The notes: generated by a model not told the origin, from the sequence alone. A DNA stretch of 64,000 nt from an uncultured Flavobacterium sp. (GCF_943913405.1 NZ_CALTYA010000004.1:62001-126000), one strand, 5' to 3'; counted from the stretch's first letter, positions 1-10,800 are shown. Translations and numbers: made by a program.

Positions 1-1
1 A

Positions 2-232
2 AAAATCATGGCAGATTTCGTAGGTTCTTTCAATGTGAGCGACTATACAACCCACATTTATAACGATACGAACGTTGAAAAAGGAATTTTAAACTTTGCA
101 AAAAGCATCAATGCCGACTTAATCGGAATGAGCACTCACGGAAGAAAAGGCCTTTCTCATTTCTTCAATGGAAGCATCAGCGAAGATTTAGTAAATCATG
201 CACAGCGTCCGGTTGTTACTTTTAAGATCTAA
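2..232 (+). CDS. Universal stress protein, C-terminal part (cut by window edge)
   Basis: The reading frame is open to the left edge, so the true start lies outside the window. The visible 76 codons match the end of a UspA domain: the nucleotide-binding loop GMSTHGRKG, then the closing beta strand ending in RPVVTFKI. UspA-fold proteins are cytoplasmic and usually bind ATP under starvation or stress; the G-x2-x-G loop is the ATP-binding signature. Whether the full protein has one or two Usp domains (Flavobacterium versions often have two, about 275 residues) cannot be seen here. The gene ends in a strong hairpin terminator shared with tRNA-Gln on the other strand. Confidence 0.85.
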   Translation, partial: KIMADFVGSFNVSDYTTHIYNDTNVEKGILNFAKSINADLIGMSTHGRKGLSHFFNGSISEDLVNHAQRPVVTFKI

Positions 233-250
233 AAATCACTTAATTGCATA

Positions 251-282
251 AAAAAACCTCTCAATTTCTTGAGAGGTTTTTT
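251..282. terminator. Bidirectional terminator between usp and tRNA-Gln
   Basis: Perfect hairpin AACCTCTCAA-tttc-TTGAGAGGTT flanked by A-runs on the left and T-runs on the right, so it can terminate usp on the + strand and the tRNA on the - strand. Confidence 0.85.
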
Positions 283-283
283 G

Positions 284-354
284 TTGGCCCACAAGGATTC
301 GAACCTTGAATGACTGCACCAAAAACAGTAGTGTTACCGTTACACCATAGGCCA
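284..354 (-). tRNA. tRNA-Gln (anticodon TTG)
   Basis: A full cloverleaf folds on the minus strand: 7-bp acceptor (TGGCCTA with TGGGCCA), 4-bp D stem, 5-bp anticodon stem ACTGT/GCAGT with loop TTTTGGT (anticodon TTG), and T arm CAAGG-TTCGAAT-CCTTG. The 3' CCA is not encoded, which is usual in this phylum. Length 71 nt to the discriminator A. Confidence 0.95.
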
Positions 355-374
355 ATAGCGTTTGAATGCGGGTG

Positions 375-405
375 CAAATTTAGTACAAAAAACATATTGT
401 GCAAA
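375..405 (-). promoter_or_regulatory. Promoter of tRNA-Gln
   Basis: On the minus strand TTTG, 19 bases, TAAATTTG: an exact match to the Bacteroidota housekeeping promoter (-33 TTTG, -7 TAnnTTTG). It ends about 20 bases before the tRNA 5' end. Confidence 0.75.
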
Positions 406-497
406 TTTTTTTTCAATTTTTCTTGAATTTTTTTTTTTTGGCTTTCCGTTAAGCAAAAAAGGTTTTTCTTTGCAGGTATAAACATTATTAGTTTTCT

Positions 498-3400
498 ATG
501 ACATCTTTCAGCTTCAAAAAATGGAATACAATTTTAGGATGGACAACTTTCGCAATTGCGTTAGTTACTTATTCCCTGACTGTTGAGCCCACTTTAAGTT
601 TTTGGGATTGCGGTGAATATATCTCAACCGCAGCAAAATTAGAGGTCGGACATCCGCCAGGTGCGCCATTATACCAAATGATGGGAGCCTTTTTCGCGAT
701 GTTTGCCACAGATGCTTCAAAAGTCGCTTTGATGGTGAACATGATGTCTGTTTTTTCAAGCGCATTCACAATTTTGTTTATGTATTGGTCGCTGACAATG
801 CTTTTGAAAAAGTTAGTTTCTAGATTTTCAGAAATCGACAACAATAATTCAATTGCCATTTTAGGAAGCGCATTTGTAGGTTCTTTAGCTTATACTTTTT
901 CAGACAGTTTTTGGTTTAATGCCGTGGAAGCTGAAGTTTATGCCATGGCAAGCTTATTAATCGCCGTTTTATTCTGGCTTGGCCTTCGCTGGGAAGAAGA
1001 TATGGAAACGTCAAGAGGAAATCGCTGGTTGCTGATCATTTCTTTGGTTGTAGGGCTTTCTTTCGGAGTGCACTTTATGGCTCTGCTTACCATTCCTTCT
1101 ATCGGGTTTTTATACTATTTCAAGCACTACAAAACCGTTACAATAAAGAATTTCATCATTGCAAATATCGTGGTGGTTTCGATTCTTCTTTTTATATTCA
1201 AATTGCTTTTGCCGCTAACCATGGGATTCTTCGGAAAAACAGAAGTTTTCATGGTAAATTCACTTGGACTGCCTTTTGATTCAGGGACTATTTTTGTCGC
1301 AATTTTATTCGTAGCACTTTTTTACTTCGGATTAAAATATACAAAACAAAAAGGCTACGTAAAATACAACACTTTAATATTGTGCATCTTATTCATCTTG
1401 ATTGGTTTCTCAACTTGGATGATGTTGCCGATTCGTGCCAATTCAAATACGGTTATTAACGAAAACAAACCTTCTGATGCAAGAGAGGTTTTGGCTTATT
1501 ACAATAGAGAGCAATATGGCGTAAATCCATTGTTTTATGGCCCGCAATTTTCTGATACTTACGCTGGTTTAGACAAAGAAAATCCTTATTTGGACAAAGC
1601 GCCTAACTACGAAAGAGATTATAAAACTGGTAAATACGTAATTGTAAATAATTACAAAAAAGCCGAACAAAACACAGATGACAACCACAAAGCATTTCTT
1701 CCGAGAATGTGGAGTACCGATCATGCTGCAAATTATATGACTTTTACGGATGTTCTTAATTTCAAAATGGATCCGAATTATCCATATGAGGATGAATTGC
1801 CTCGATATGGAATTAATCCAAATGATCTTTCTGAAGAAGAATTAGCACATTATACAGCGCAGATTCGCGGAGAGATGGAAAAGAATGTAGCTGAATTCAG
1901 AACCGCTTACCACAAAGGCGATATTGATACGGAAGGTTACCACAAATTCTTAAAAACTTACGGAGATTATTTAATTATTGACAAACCTACAACGGCAAAC
2001 AACCTAAAATTCATGGTTGAATATCAATTTGGATACATGTATTGGAGGTATTTAATGTGGAATTTTACCGGAAGACAAAACGACGTTCAAGGAAAATACG
2101 ACAATTTGGACGGAAACTGGTTGAGCGGCGTGAATTTCATCGACGAAGCCCGTTTAGGATCTCAAGAAAACCTTCCTACAGATGTTTTGAATAACAAAGG
2201 CAGAAATTTGTATTATTTCCTTCCTTTCTTGCTAGGAATTATCGGTTTGGTTTATCATGCCAATAAAGATTTAAAAGGCTTTTACGTCTTGCTCGTGCTT
2301 TTCTTATTTACCGGATTGGCATTGAAAATCTATTTGAACGAAAGGCCTTTTGAGCCAAGAGAAAGAGATTATGCTCTAGTCGGATCATTCTATGTTTTCG
2401 CCATTTGGATAGGATTTGGAGTTTACGCAATCTATGATTCCATTAGAAAATTTCTTAGTCCGAAAATCGCCGGGCCAATCGTAATTGCCGCAACTTTATT
2501 AGCTGCGCCAGTTTTAATGGCTTCCCAAAACTGGGATGACCACGATCGTTCTGATAAATATACTGCAATCGCAATGGCAAAAGCTTATCTGGAATCATGC
2601 GAACCAAATGCCATTTTATTTACAATTGGTGACAACGATACTTTCCCTTTATGGTATGCGCAAGAAATTGAAAAAATCAGGACAGATATTAGAATCGTAA
2701 ACACAAGCTTATTCATGACCGATTGGTATATTGACCAGATGAAAGCGGCAGCTTATGAATCAAAACCGCTTCCGATAAGCTTCACGCACGAACAATATGT
2801 GGGCGACAAGCGCGATTATTCAATTTACAGACAAAAAACGGATGCAAGATGGAACATTAAGGATTTCATCAGTTTCCTTGCAAGTGATGATCCGAGAACG
2901 CTTTTTGAAATTCCGAATGGACAGAAAATTCATTTCTTCCCGACGAATAAAATCAGAATTCCTGTAGATAAAAATCAAATTATCAAGAATAAAGTAGTTG
3001 CTGCAAAATACCAAGATTCGATCGTTCCTTACATTGATCTTGACATCAAAGACGGCGCTTTATACAAAAATAGGCTGATGATGCTTGATATCGTAGCAAA
3101 CAACAACTGGGAACGCCCTATTTATTTCACAGGCGGAAGTTTTGGCGATGACGATTATCTTTGGATGAAAGATTACCTTCAACTGGACGGAATGGTTTAC
3201 AAACTTGTTCCAATAAAAACATCTTTAGAGAAAGCGCCAAGCCCAATGGATATGGGACAAATCGATTCTGACAAAATGTATGATATTGTAATGAAATGGG
3301 ATTGGGGAAATAGTGGCAGTACAAAAATCTACCATGATCCTGAAACTAGAAAAAACAGCATTACTTACAGAACAAATCTTGCGAGATTGATGGAATTGCT

Positions 3401-3779
3401 TATCAACGAAGGAAAACCTAAAAAAGCAAAAGACGTTATTGATCTTGCGATGAAGCAAATGCCAATCGACCAATTCGGATTTTATACTTTTGTTGAGCCT
3501 TTCGCTGGAGGTTATTATGAAGTTGGCGAAAAAGAAAAAGCAAGAGAAATCTTGACCAAATTGAGCAAGAAATATCAAGAAAGCTTGAAGTATTACAAAA
3601 ACTTCAATCCAACTGAACAAAATGACATGTACATTGATATTGTTACCGACATCGAGCGTTACAGAAGCTTAATTCAAGTAATGAAAGATCGTGGCGATGT
3701 TGAATTCTATGAAAAAAATAAAAAAGTTTTCAATGACTACAACACGATGTTCAAACGCTTTGGACGCAATAACGAATAA
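498..3779 (+). CDS. GT117/DUF2723 family protein O-mannosyltransferase-like membrane protein
   Basis: A 1093-residue integral membrane protein. The N-terminal signature around residues 25-60 (TVEPTLSFWDCGEYI, then GHPPGAPLY) is diagnostic of DUF2723, now CAZy family GT117, related to the PMT/GT39 glycosyltransferases. The acidic WDCGE loop after the first membrane segment fits the catalytic loop of PMT-like GT-C enzymes. Many hydrophobic segments lie in residues 10-320, then a soluble loop of about 250 residues, more membrane segments at about 570-680, and a soluble C-terminal region of about 400 residues with helical, TPR-like repeats. These enzymes are thought to start periplasmic O-glycosylation in Bacteroidota; that role here is inference. 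Single gene with its own terminator. Confidence 0.85.
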   Translation: MTSFSFKKWNTILGWTTFAIALVTYSLTVEPTLSFWDCGEYISTAAKLEVGHPPGAPLYQMMGAFFAMFATDASKVALMVNMMSVFSSAFTILFMYWSLTMLLKKLVSRFSEIDNNNSIAILGSAFVGSLAYTFSDSFWFNAVEAEVYAMASLLIAVLFWLGLRWEEDMETSRGNRWLLIISLVVGLSFGVHFMALLTIPSIGFLYYFKHYKTVTIKNFIIANIVVVSILLFIFKLLLPLTMGFFGKTEVFMVNSLGLPFDSGTIFVAILFVALFYFGLKYTKQKGYVKYNTLILCILFILIGFSTWMMLPIRANSNTVINENKPSDAREVLAYYNREQYGVNPLFYGPQFSDTYAGLDKENPYLDKAPNYERDYKTGKYVIVNNYKKAEQNTDDNHKAFLPRMWSTDHAANYMTFTDVLNFKMDPNYPYEDELPRYGINPNDLSEEELAHYTAQIRGEMEKNVAEFRTAYHKGDIDTEGYHKFLKTYGDYLIIDKPTTANNLKFMVEYQFGYMYWRYLMWNFTGRQNDVQGKYDNLDGNWLSGVNFIDEARLGSQENLPTDVLNNKGRNLYYFLPFLLGIIGLVYHANKDLKGFYVLLVLFLFTGLALKIYLNERPFEPRERDYALVGSFYVFAIWIGFGVYAIYDSIRKFLSPKIAGPIVIAATLLAAPVLMASQNWDDHDRSDKYTAIAMAKAYLESCEPNAILFTIGDNDTFPLWYAQEIEKIRTDIRIVNTSLFMTDWYIDQMKAAAYESKPLPISFTHEQYVGDKRDYSIYRQKTDARWNIKDFISFLASDDPRTLFEIPNGQKIHFFPTNKIRIPVDKNQIIKNKVVAAKYQDSIVPYIDLDIKDGALYKNRLMMLDIVANNNWERPIYFTGGSFGDDDYLWMKDYLQLDGMVYKLVPIKTSLEKAPSPMDMGQIDSDKMYDIVMKWDWGNSGSTKIYHDPETRKNSITYRTNLARLMELLINEGKPKKAKDVIDLAMKQMPIDQFGFYTFVEPFAGGYYEVGEKEKAREILTKLSKKYQESLKYYKNFNPTEQNDMYIDIVTDIERYRSLIQVMKDRGDVEFYEKNKKVFNDYNTMFKRFGRNNE

Positions 3780-3798
3780 TTTTAAAATACTCAGATAA

Positions 3799-3836
3799 AA
3801 AATGTGCCAAGATTTCAAATTGGCACATTTTTTATT
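3799..3836 (+). terminator. Terminator after the GT117 gene
   Basis: Twelve-bp perfect stem AAAATGTGCCAA / TTGGCACATTTT with a 9-nt loop and a T-rich tail, 20 bases after the stop codon. Confidence 0.85.
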
Positions 3837-3853
3837 TTAAATTAGGATTGATT

Positions 3854-4501
3854 ATGGATTTAATGTGGGTAAAAACAAATTCTTTCATCAAATGGATTTT
3901 CCCAAAATACATCTGGGACATTCCAAATAATGAAAAAAAAATCTATTTGACTTTTGATGACGGTCCGATTCCTGAAGTCACAGAATGGATTTTAGATCTT
4001 TTAAAAAAGGAAGAAATTAAAGCCACGTTTTTTTGCATTGGAGATAATATAAAAAAGAATCCTGAAGTTTTCAAAAAAATAATTAACGACGGACATTCCA
4101 TTGGAAACCACACTTTCAATCATTTAAAAGGCTGGAATTTCTCAACTGAAGAATATCTAGAAAACACAATTCTCTGTGAAGAAATCATCAATTCTACCTT
4201 AGAAAATAAAAAGCGAAACTCTAAGCTTTTCCGTCCGCCTTATGGGAAGATAAAACCTTCGCAATCAAGAAAACTGCGAAAGCTAGGTTATACGATAATT
4301 ATGTGGGATGTTTTAAGTGTGGATTATGACAAGGAAATTTCTCCCGAACAATGTCTTGAAAATATAATCAACAACACCGTTTCAGGAAGTATAATAGTTT
4401 GCCACGACAGCATCAAGGCTTATAAAAACCTAGAATATGCCTTGCCGAAAGCAATTAAATATTTAAAAAATAAGGGATTTGTTTTTGAGAGAATCGATTA
4501 G
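3854..4501 (+). CDS. Polysaccharide deacetylase (NodB domain)
   Basis: About 215 residues holding one NodB homology domain (carbohydrate esterase 4). Visible motifs: LTFDDGP (catalytic base and first metal Asp), GNHTFNH (metal-binding H-x3-H) and FRPPYGK. It would remove N-acetyl or O-acetyl groups from peptidoglycan or another polysaccharide. There is no clear signal peptide; the N-terminus is hydrophobic around WIFPKYIW. A TTG six bases upstream (3848) could extend the frame, but the ATG at 3854 is preferred; the ATG at 3863 is also possible. The stop codon overlaps the stop of the convergent thioredoxin-like gene by 3 bases. Confidence 0.88.
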   Translation: MDLMWVKTNSFIKWIFPKYIWDIPNNEKKIYLTFDDGPIPEVTEWILDLLKKEEIKATFFCIGDNIKKNPEVFKKIINDGHSIGNHTFNHLKGWNFSTEEYLENTILCEEIINSTLENKKRNSKLFRPPYGKIKPSQSRKLRKLGYTIIMWDVLSVDYDKEISPEQCLENIINNTVSGSIIVCHDSIKAYKNLEYALPKAIKYLKNKGFVFERID

Positions 4502-4794
4502 ATTTGTTCTTGAACAAGCCCGATGATCGTGTTGGCGTCCATTTCTCCAGATTGCCTCCAGATCATCTGTCCTTCCTTATAAATCATTAACGTCGGAAGC
4601 CCTTTTATACGAAGCGCATCAGCCAGTTCTTGATTTTTGTCCACATCAATCTTGATCACTTTTGCCTTATCTCCCAAAGCCGCCGCAACATCTCTGATTA
4701 CAGGATGCATTGATACAGATTGTTCATTCCAATCTGTGTAGAAGTCAATTAATACGGGCACTGAGGCGTTTATAAGTTCTCCAAATTTTGACAT
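4498..4794 (-). CDS. Thioredoxin-fold protein lacking both active-site cysteines
   Basis: 98 residues with the complete small thioredoxin fold: DFYTDW before the active site, VIKIDVDKN (central strand) and the cis-proline GLPTLMIY. Where thioredoxin has W-C-G-P-C this protein has W22-N-E-Q-S26, so both redox cysteines are gone and disulfide exchange is impossible. The rest of the fold is intact, which argues for a binding or structural role rather than decay. A TACATTTG -7 element sits at 4845-4852 on the minus strand without an obvious -33 box. Confidence 0.85.
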   Translation of the reverse strand: MSKFGELINASVPVLIDFYTDWNEQSVSMHPVIRDVAAALGDKAKVIKIDVDKNQELADALRIKGLPTLMIYKEGQMIWRQSGEMDANTIIGLVQEQI

Positions 4795-4878
4795 AATTGA
4801 AAATTTACTTGGTCTTGAATCCTAATTTACACAATTTTTCAATACAAATGTAGCATTTTTACCGAATTATGCTACTTT

Positions 4879-6099
4879 TTAGCTTTTTTTTAGTTCAATA
4901 ACTGTGATTTCTGGCCATATTCCGACCCTTCCAGGATAAGCATGGAAGCCAAATCCGCGATTTACATAAATATAGCGTCCTAGATTTTCATATAAACCAG
5001 CCCATTGCTTGTAAACATATTGAACCGGACTCCATTTAAAAACACCAGGAATTTCAATACCAAACTGCAATCCATGCGTGTGTCCGCTTAAAGTCAGATG
5101 GTATTTTGTCTGGTGATTTTTGATTTCATATTCCCAATGCGAAGGATCGTGGCTCATCAAAATTTTGAAATCATCATTTGTCAATCCTTCGGAAGCTTTT
5201 GTCAAATCGCCAGCTTTTTTAAAATTGTGGCCCCAATTCTCTACTCCAACCAAAGCAATTTCATCTTTTCCGTTGTTGATTTTAATATTTTCATTCAGCA
5301 GTAATTTAAAATCAATCTGGCGGTGCAAATCTTTTATGGCTTCAAAATTATCGTTTTTAGCTTTTTCAGAAGGCCATTCCACATATTCGCCGTAATCATG
5401 ATTTCCTAAAACGGAATATTTTCCAAGCTTCGGATTATGAATTTTCTTGAAAGTTTCAATCCACGGATGCATTTCTGTCGCATGCGTATTTACGATATCG
5501 CCCGTAAAAAGAACAATATCAGAATTCTGCTCATTGATCAAATCAATCGCATATTGAATCTTCTCAGGATTGTCAAAACTCCCAGAATGGACGTCAGAAA
5601 TCTGGGTAATCGTCATGCCGTCGAAACTTTCCGGAAGGTCAGGAAAATGTAAAGTCTGCTTGAGAACTTTAAAATTATATTTCCCTTTTGTCATTCCATA
5701 AATTAAGGAGACGAAAGGAACTGCAGCGATTCCGAGTGCCAATTGGCTTACGAATTTCCTTCTATCTGGAAGAAAATCGCCTTGCGGAGTGTCTCCTAAA
5801 AAATGAGTTATTGCTCCAGAAAATACTCTATAAATATCTTCACCGAGCATAAAAAGTGTAACTATAATTTTTGGAATAAACACCAATAATACAAGTCCCA
5901 TCGTAATGAGAGATTGTTTATTCTGTCCAACGGTTCTGTCAAATTGCGTAAAAGAATAAATTACGAAGACGATAACTGCAAGTGAAATTAATTGATAAGG
6001 AACTAAAACCCATCTTGCTTTTGTGATGGTTTTGAAAGCTTGAAAAGCATAAAGTTCAACTAAGAGCACAAAAACAATGAAAAATATCCAGCGAAGCAT
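4879..6099 (-). CDS. Membrane-bound calcineurin-like metallophosphoesterase
   Basis: 406 residues. Four hydrophobic segments lie in the first 140 residues (about 2-21, 32-52, 65-86, 117-137), followed by a calcineurin-type phosphoesterase domain. All metal-binding blocks are present: ISDVHSG (D-x-H), FTGDIVN (GD), LGNHDYG (GNHD), MSHDP (H) and SGHTHG (GHTH). The layout is that of the YkuE-like family, whose members act on UDP-lipid or phospholipid headgroups in some bacteria; the substrate here is unknown. The active domain should face one side of the inner membrane. It is a monocistronic minus-strand gene. Confidence 0.85.
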   Translation of the reverse strand: MLRWIFFIVFVLLVELYAFQAFKTITKARWVLVPYQLISLAVIVFVIYSFTQFDRTVGQNKQSLITMGLVLLVFIPKIIVTLFMLGEDIYRVFSGAITHFLGDTPQGDFLPDRRKFVSQLALGIAAVPFVSLIYGMTKGKYNFKVLKQTLHFPDLPESFDGMTITQISDVHSGSFDNPEKIQYAIDLINEQNSDIVLFTGDIVNTHATEMHPWIETFKKIHNPKLGKYSVLGNHDYGEYVEWPSEKAKNDNFEAIKDLHRQIDFKLLLNENIKINNGKDEIALVGVENWGHNFKKAGDLTKASEGLTNDDFKILMSHDPSHWEYEIKNHQTKYHLTLSGHTHGLQFGIEIPGVFKWSPVQYVYKQWAGLYENLGRYIYVNRGFGFHAYPGRVGIWPEITVIELKKS

Positions 6100-6381
6100 A
6101 ATTAGTATTTGAATTAGGCAAAGTAAGTGAATTATGAAAGTTGTATTTTCTTATTTGGATAAATTTTAACTATTTCAATATCCAGATTTACGAAGCAAGA
6201 AAGTTTTTACAAATCACACGGCTCATTTACCCTTAAAATTTCACTTCAAAACAACAATCTGTTAATTTTTTTGAGATACCCAAAAACGAGAATTAAAAAA
6301 TAGAAAATTCAATAAAAATCATGGTTCTTTATTTTTATTTAATCTAAATAAATAATTTTGTTGCTGATAAAATTCAAAATT

Positions 6382-7830
6382 ATGAGAAAAAAATATCTTT
6401 ATCTACTATTATTTATAGGCATTACAGGGGCAAAAGCGCAGACATGTTCAGATCCGGGAAATACTCCAGGAGATCTTGGATGCGTGCAATTTACTTATAA
6501 AGGTCAACAAGTTACCTATGCTACTGTTCGTGGCGGTGATGGAAATATATGGCTGCAGCAAAATTTAGGAAGTACAAAAGTTGCTGAAGCTATTGCAGAT
6601 GAAGCAAGTTATGGCGATTCATTTCAATGGGGAAGATGGGATGACGGCCACCAAAGCAGAACTTCTGCACTTGCTGCAGTTCCAACGCCAAATAATCCTT
6701 TAGGAATTGCCTTAGGATCACAAACTTATTACACAGGAACTTGGTGGTCGCCAAACAGCCTTACAGACAAATGGGAAGCGACAACTCCAGCAGAAGCAAG
6801 CGACATAAACGGATGCGATCCTTGCAAAGCTTTAGGTGCTGCATGGAAAATCCCTACAGAAGCAGAATGGACGGAAATTGTTGCTTCGGAAAATATGGCA
6901 AATCCTGCGACAGCGCTTTCTAGCCGTTTGAAACTTCCAGGAAATGGATACAGAAGCAACACGAACGGCAATTTTACTTTTGCAGGACAGAGAGGTTATT
7001 ACTGGAGCACTACAACAAGTTCTTCAGGCGGAAAATATTTATACATAGGAACAACTTTAGCGAATCCTTCAGCAGGAGCAAATCGTGGACAGGGAGCTGG
7101 AATCAGATGCATGAAATACAATCCTGCTTATTGCAATGTTTCTGTCGAAAATGACGTAGAACCAATCACCTCGGTAAGTTTTGCTGATATTAATAATGTG
7201 ACTTCAGCAATTGTAAACGGAACTCCGGCCTATGAAGATTTCACAGCAATTGTAGGAAACGTAAACCGAGGAACTTCATACGAATTAAATGTAAAAGGAA
7301 ATACTGTCGGATTTGAGCACGATATCCGAGTATTTTTTGACTGGAATAAAGATGGCGTATTTGATATGAATACTGAATATTATCCTTTAGTTTTGCCGAT
7401 CTCAACAGGAACAGACGCAGTCGTAGCAACAGAAACAATAGCAATTCCTGAAAATGCAGCATTGGGAAGTATCAGAATGAGAATTATAAAAGACCAATGG
7501 AATGTCTATGAGCCAGGAGAATTTGACGCTTGCCTAGATGCTTATTATGGTCAGGTTGAAGATTATACTATTAATATTCAGGAAAGACTTGGAACTGGAG
7601 ATTTTATCAAAAATGATTTCCAAATCTATCCAAATCCAACATCAGATATCATCAATATTCAAACAGATTTAGGAATAGAAAATATAAATATTTACAACCA
7701 ATTAGGACAATTAATTAAAAGCCAAAAAGAATCAAAAGTTGATTTAAAAGATGTTGCACTAGGGATGTACATCGTTCAAATCAAATTTGAAAACGGACAG
7801 TCTGCTGTTCAAAAAATCATCAAAAAATAA
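6382..7830 (+). CDS. Type IX-secreted FISUMP/GEVED-domain protein
   Basis: 482 residues from the ATG at 6382 (MRKKYLYLL start of a signal peptide ending GAKAQ); a longer TTG-start reading from 6358 would spoil the signal peptide. After it comes a FISUMP-type domain (GNIWLQQNLGS; DPCKALGAAWKIPTEAEW; GYYWSTT), then a GEVED domain (FFDWNKDGVFD ... GQVEDYTINI), then a type A C-terminal sorting tail (YPNPTSD ... IIKK). The tail directs export through the type IX secretion system and release or surface attachment. It shares GEVED and tail with the next gene, of which it is a partial paralogue. Confidence 0.88.
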   Translation: MRKKYLYLLLFIGITGAKAQTCSDPGNTPGDLGCVQFTYKGQQVTYATVRGGDGNIWLQQNLGSTKVAEAIADEASYGDSFQWGRWDDGHQSRTSALAAVPTPNNPLGIALGSQTYYTGTWWSPNSLTDKWEATTPAEASDINGCDPCKALGAAWKIPTEAEWTEIVASENMANPATALSSRLKLPGNGYRSNTNGNFTFAGQRGYYWSTTTSSSGGKYLYIGTTLANPSAGANRGQGAGIRCMKYNPAYCNVSVENDVEPITSVSFADINNVTSAIVNGTPAYEDFTAIVGNVNRGTSYELNVKGNTVGFEHDIRVFFDWNKDGVFDMNTEYYPLVLPISTGTDAVVATETIAIPENAALGSIRMRIIKDQWNVYEPGEFDACLDAYYGQVEDYTINIQERLGTGDFIKNDFQIYPNPTSDIINIQTDLGIENINIYNQLGQLIKSQKESKVDLKDVALGMYIVQIKFENGQSAVQKIIKK

Positions 7831-7840
7831 TTTACCTTAA

Positions 7841-7872
7841 AAGACTGCCTTAGTAATGGGGCAGTCTTTATT
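7841..7872 (+). terminator. Terminator between the two type IX-secreted proteins
   Basis: Stem AAGACTGCC / GGCAGTCTT with a short loop, followed by a T-rich tail, 10 bases after the stop codon. Confidence 0.75.
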
Positions 7873-7898
7873 TACTTTAATTACACTTTAAATTTATT

Positions 7899-10800
7899 AT
7901 GCAAACAAATTACCTAATTCCCGGCCAGGGGAATTCTAAACTGGCCAAATTTAAGACGTTGCTGTTTTCAGCGATGTTCTTAATTGCAGCAAATTTTTCT
8001 TTTGCACAAGTAAGCATTTATAGCTTTTCGCAACGCAATCAAGCGTATACCGATTTGCAAAATCCAACGGTCATCGCAACAACTGCGGCAGTAAGCGGTT
8101 CAGGTTCGATTGATGACCAGGTTTATCCTTTGGCAATTCCTTTTCCTTTCAAATTTAATAATGTTACTTACAATGATTTGGCGATTTATGCCAATGGTTT
8201 TGTCACTTTCGGGACCGTTCAAACTGCCAACAGCTCGGCAATTTCTTCATCTTCAGCATATGGCGGTGTAATTTCTGCCGCAAGTTCTGACTTGAACGCA
8301 GTTTACAGAATCAACGAAAATATCATCGGAGAAATCAGTTATGAAATAGTTGGAGAAGCGCCAAACAGAGAATTTGTTATCCAATGGAAGCATTTCAGAC
8401 CTTACCTAAACAGTGTTACAGAAGCTTTTTGGGATTGGAATTTCCAAATTAGATTAAAAGAAACAAACATTGTTGATATCGCTTATCAATTTAATGTAAC
8501 AGGAACGCCAACAGCCGGCGCGCCGCAAGTTGGTTTAAGAGGAGCTACAAACAGCGATTTTAACAACAGAACTTCTTCAGGAACGGCAACAAGCAGCTGG
8601 AATGCAAGTGCAGCCGGAACTTCAAACAGCAACACGATGATTACAAATCCGTCTGGAATTTTACCACAGGGATTAGTTTTCACTTGGACACCGCCTGCAT
8701 CTTGCATAGCACCAACAAGCCAACCGACTAATTTAGTTTTAAGCGCAACAGGAACAACCGTAAACGGAAGTTTCACAACGGCAAATCCAGCGGCTGACAA
8801 ATATTTAGTAGTAAGAACTCCTGTCGGAACTGCTGCAACAAATCCAGTAAACGGAACAACTTACGCAACCGGAACTGGATTAAACGGGAATATAGTTTCC
8901 GTAGGAAATACTGCAACTTTCACAAATTCTTCGTTAACAGGAAATACTGAATACACTTATACCGTTTTTGCTTACAACAGCCTTTGTACAGGAGGACCTT
9001 TATACAATACAACTTCTCCTTTAACAGGAAACGTTGCTTCTTGCCCTGCACCTCCAACTTTGCCTGTTTCTGCAAATGCTTCAGTTAACTCATTCGATTT
9101 AAGCTGGACTGCACCTGTCGGCGGCACTGCTGCAACTTTTCATTATGAAGTAGAAATTGCAACAGACAATCTTTTTGCAAGCCAAATTACTGGTTCGCCA
9201 TTTAATGTTGCATCAACTTCAACAACGTTTTCTGCAACAAATTTAAATAACAGCACAAAATATTACTACAGAATAAAAGCAGTTTCAAATTGCAGCAGCG
9301 CTTATACTTCTGTTGGAAATATTTCTACCTTATGCTTAGCCGTTGCTACTCTAAACGAAAATTTTGACACTGCAACAGCTCCAGATTTAGCTCCTTGCTG
9401 GAGTAAAATCATCAGAGGAACAACTGTCGGTACAATCACTACTTCAGGATCATCAGGAAATTCTGCTCCTAATGGTGTGAATTTATACAATTCAAGTTCA
9501 AATACAAATACGGCCGGTGTTGACATAATTTTGGTAAGTCCAAATCTTACGACACTTAACACAGGAACTTACCGTTTAAAATTCAGCGCTAAAAAAACGG
9601 CTGGATCAGATGCTAAAGTTCAAATTGGCACTTTAAATACAAATGATTCGAATGCTGTTTTTACAGAAGTTGGAACAGAAATTGAACTTACGACTGACTA
9701 CCAACAATTCACCGTTTATTTCCCAGCAACTACTCGTCCTGACACTTTTATTGGTTTCAAGAGAAAAGGTGCGTCTACTTTTACTAATTTATTTATTGAT
9801 GATGTAATTTGGGAATTATCTCCATCTTGCATAGAACCAAGCAATTTGATTGTTTCAGCAATTACACCTGCAACTTCAACAGTTACCTGGTCTGCAGTTT
9901 CTACTACAGCAACTACTTTTCAATATTCTATCACTACGTCAAACACACCTCCTACACTATCAGACCAACTGATTTCAACAAATAATTTAAGTGTTAATTT
10001 AGCTTCATTAATAAGCGCAACTACTTATTATTTCTGGGTAAGAAGTGTATGTGGAACAAACGAAAGCAGCAACTGGGTTTCAAGAAGTTTTAGAACCATC
10101 CAAGCCGTTCCTGCACCATGGGAAGAAGTTTTTACAGCCACAACTGTTCCTGCTGGATGGAGCGCTAGCGAATGGAAAATCGGAACGGAAAGAGGCGTTA
10201 CAGGCTCAAACGGAGCAAATAGCATCTACAAAAATATTTATGGAACAACTCCTTCAGGAAGTTTTACAACCGTAAATGTAGGTCCGTTACCGCAAAACCA
10301 AGAATTAAGTTTTGATTATAAGCATTCTGCATACAATTCTCCTTATGGTTCAATTGAAAACTGGGGTAACTTTAAAGTGCAAGTTTCAACAGATTTCGGT
10401 GTTACTTGGACAGACCTTGCAACAGTTACAAACGAACCTGGAACAGGAAATTATATCTCAAAAAAATACTCTCTAAGCTCATTTTCAGGAAATTATGTTT
10501 CTATAAAAATTATTGGAACAAGAACTGCTGGCGATTTTGACCTTTCATTCGATAATTTCCAGATTAAAGAAGGTGTTGTAATTGAAAATCCGGTTACTTC
10601 AGTGAATGTTGCAACTTTAAATAGCGTTCCAAGTACAATTACAAATGTCGCCGGAACGTTGCAATTAATTGCGACAGCAAATCCAACTTTAGCCAACCAA
10701 AACGTAACTTGGTCAATCACTTCAGGAAGCACTTTTGCTACTGTAAGCCAAACTGGTTTAGTGACTGCTTTGCAAAACGGAACCATTACTGTAAAAGCGA

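Noticed and set aside
261..485. 74-residue minus-strand frame over the tRNA
   Set aside because: It spans the tRNA-Gln gene and a promoter; not a real protein.
569..859. 96-residue minus-strand frame
   Set aside because: Antisense shadow of the GT117 gene with no independent features.
3848..3853. TTG start for the deacetylase
   Set aside because: Six bases upstream of an ATG; in this phylum the ATG is preferred and the added residues match nothing.
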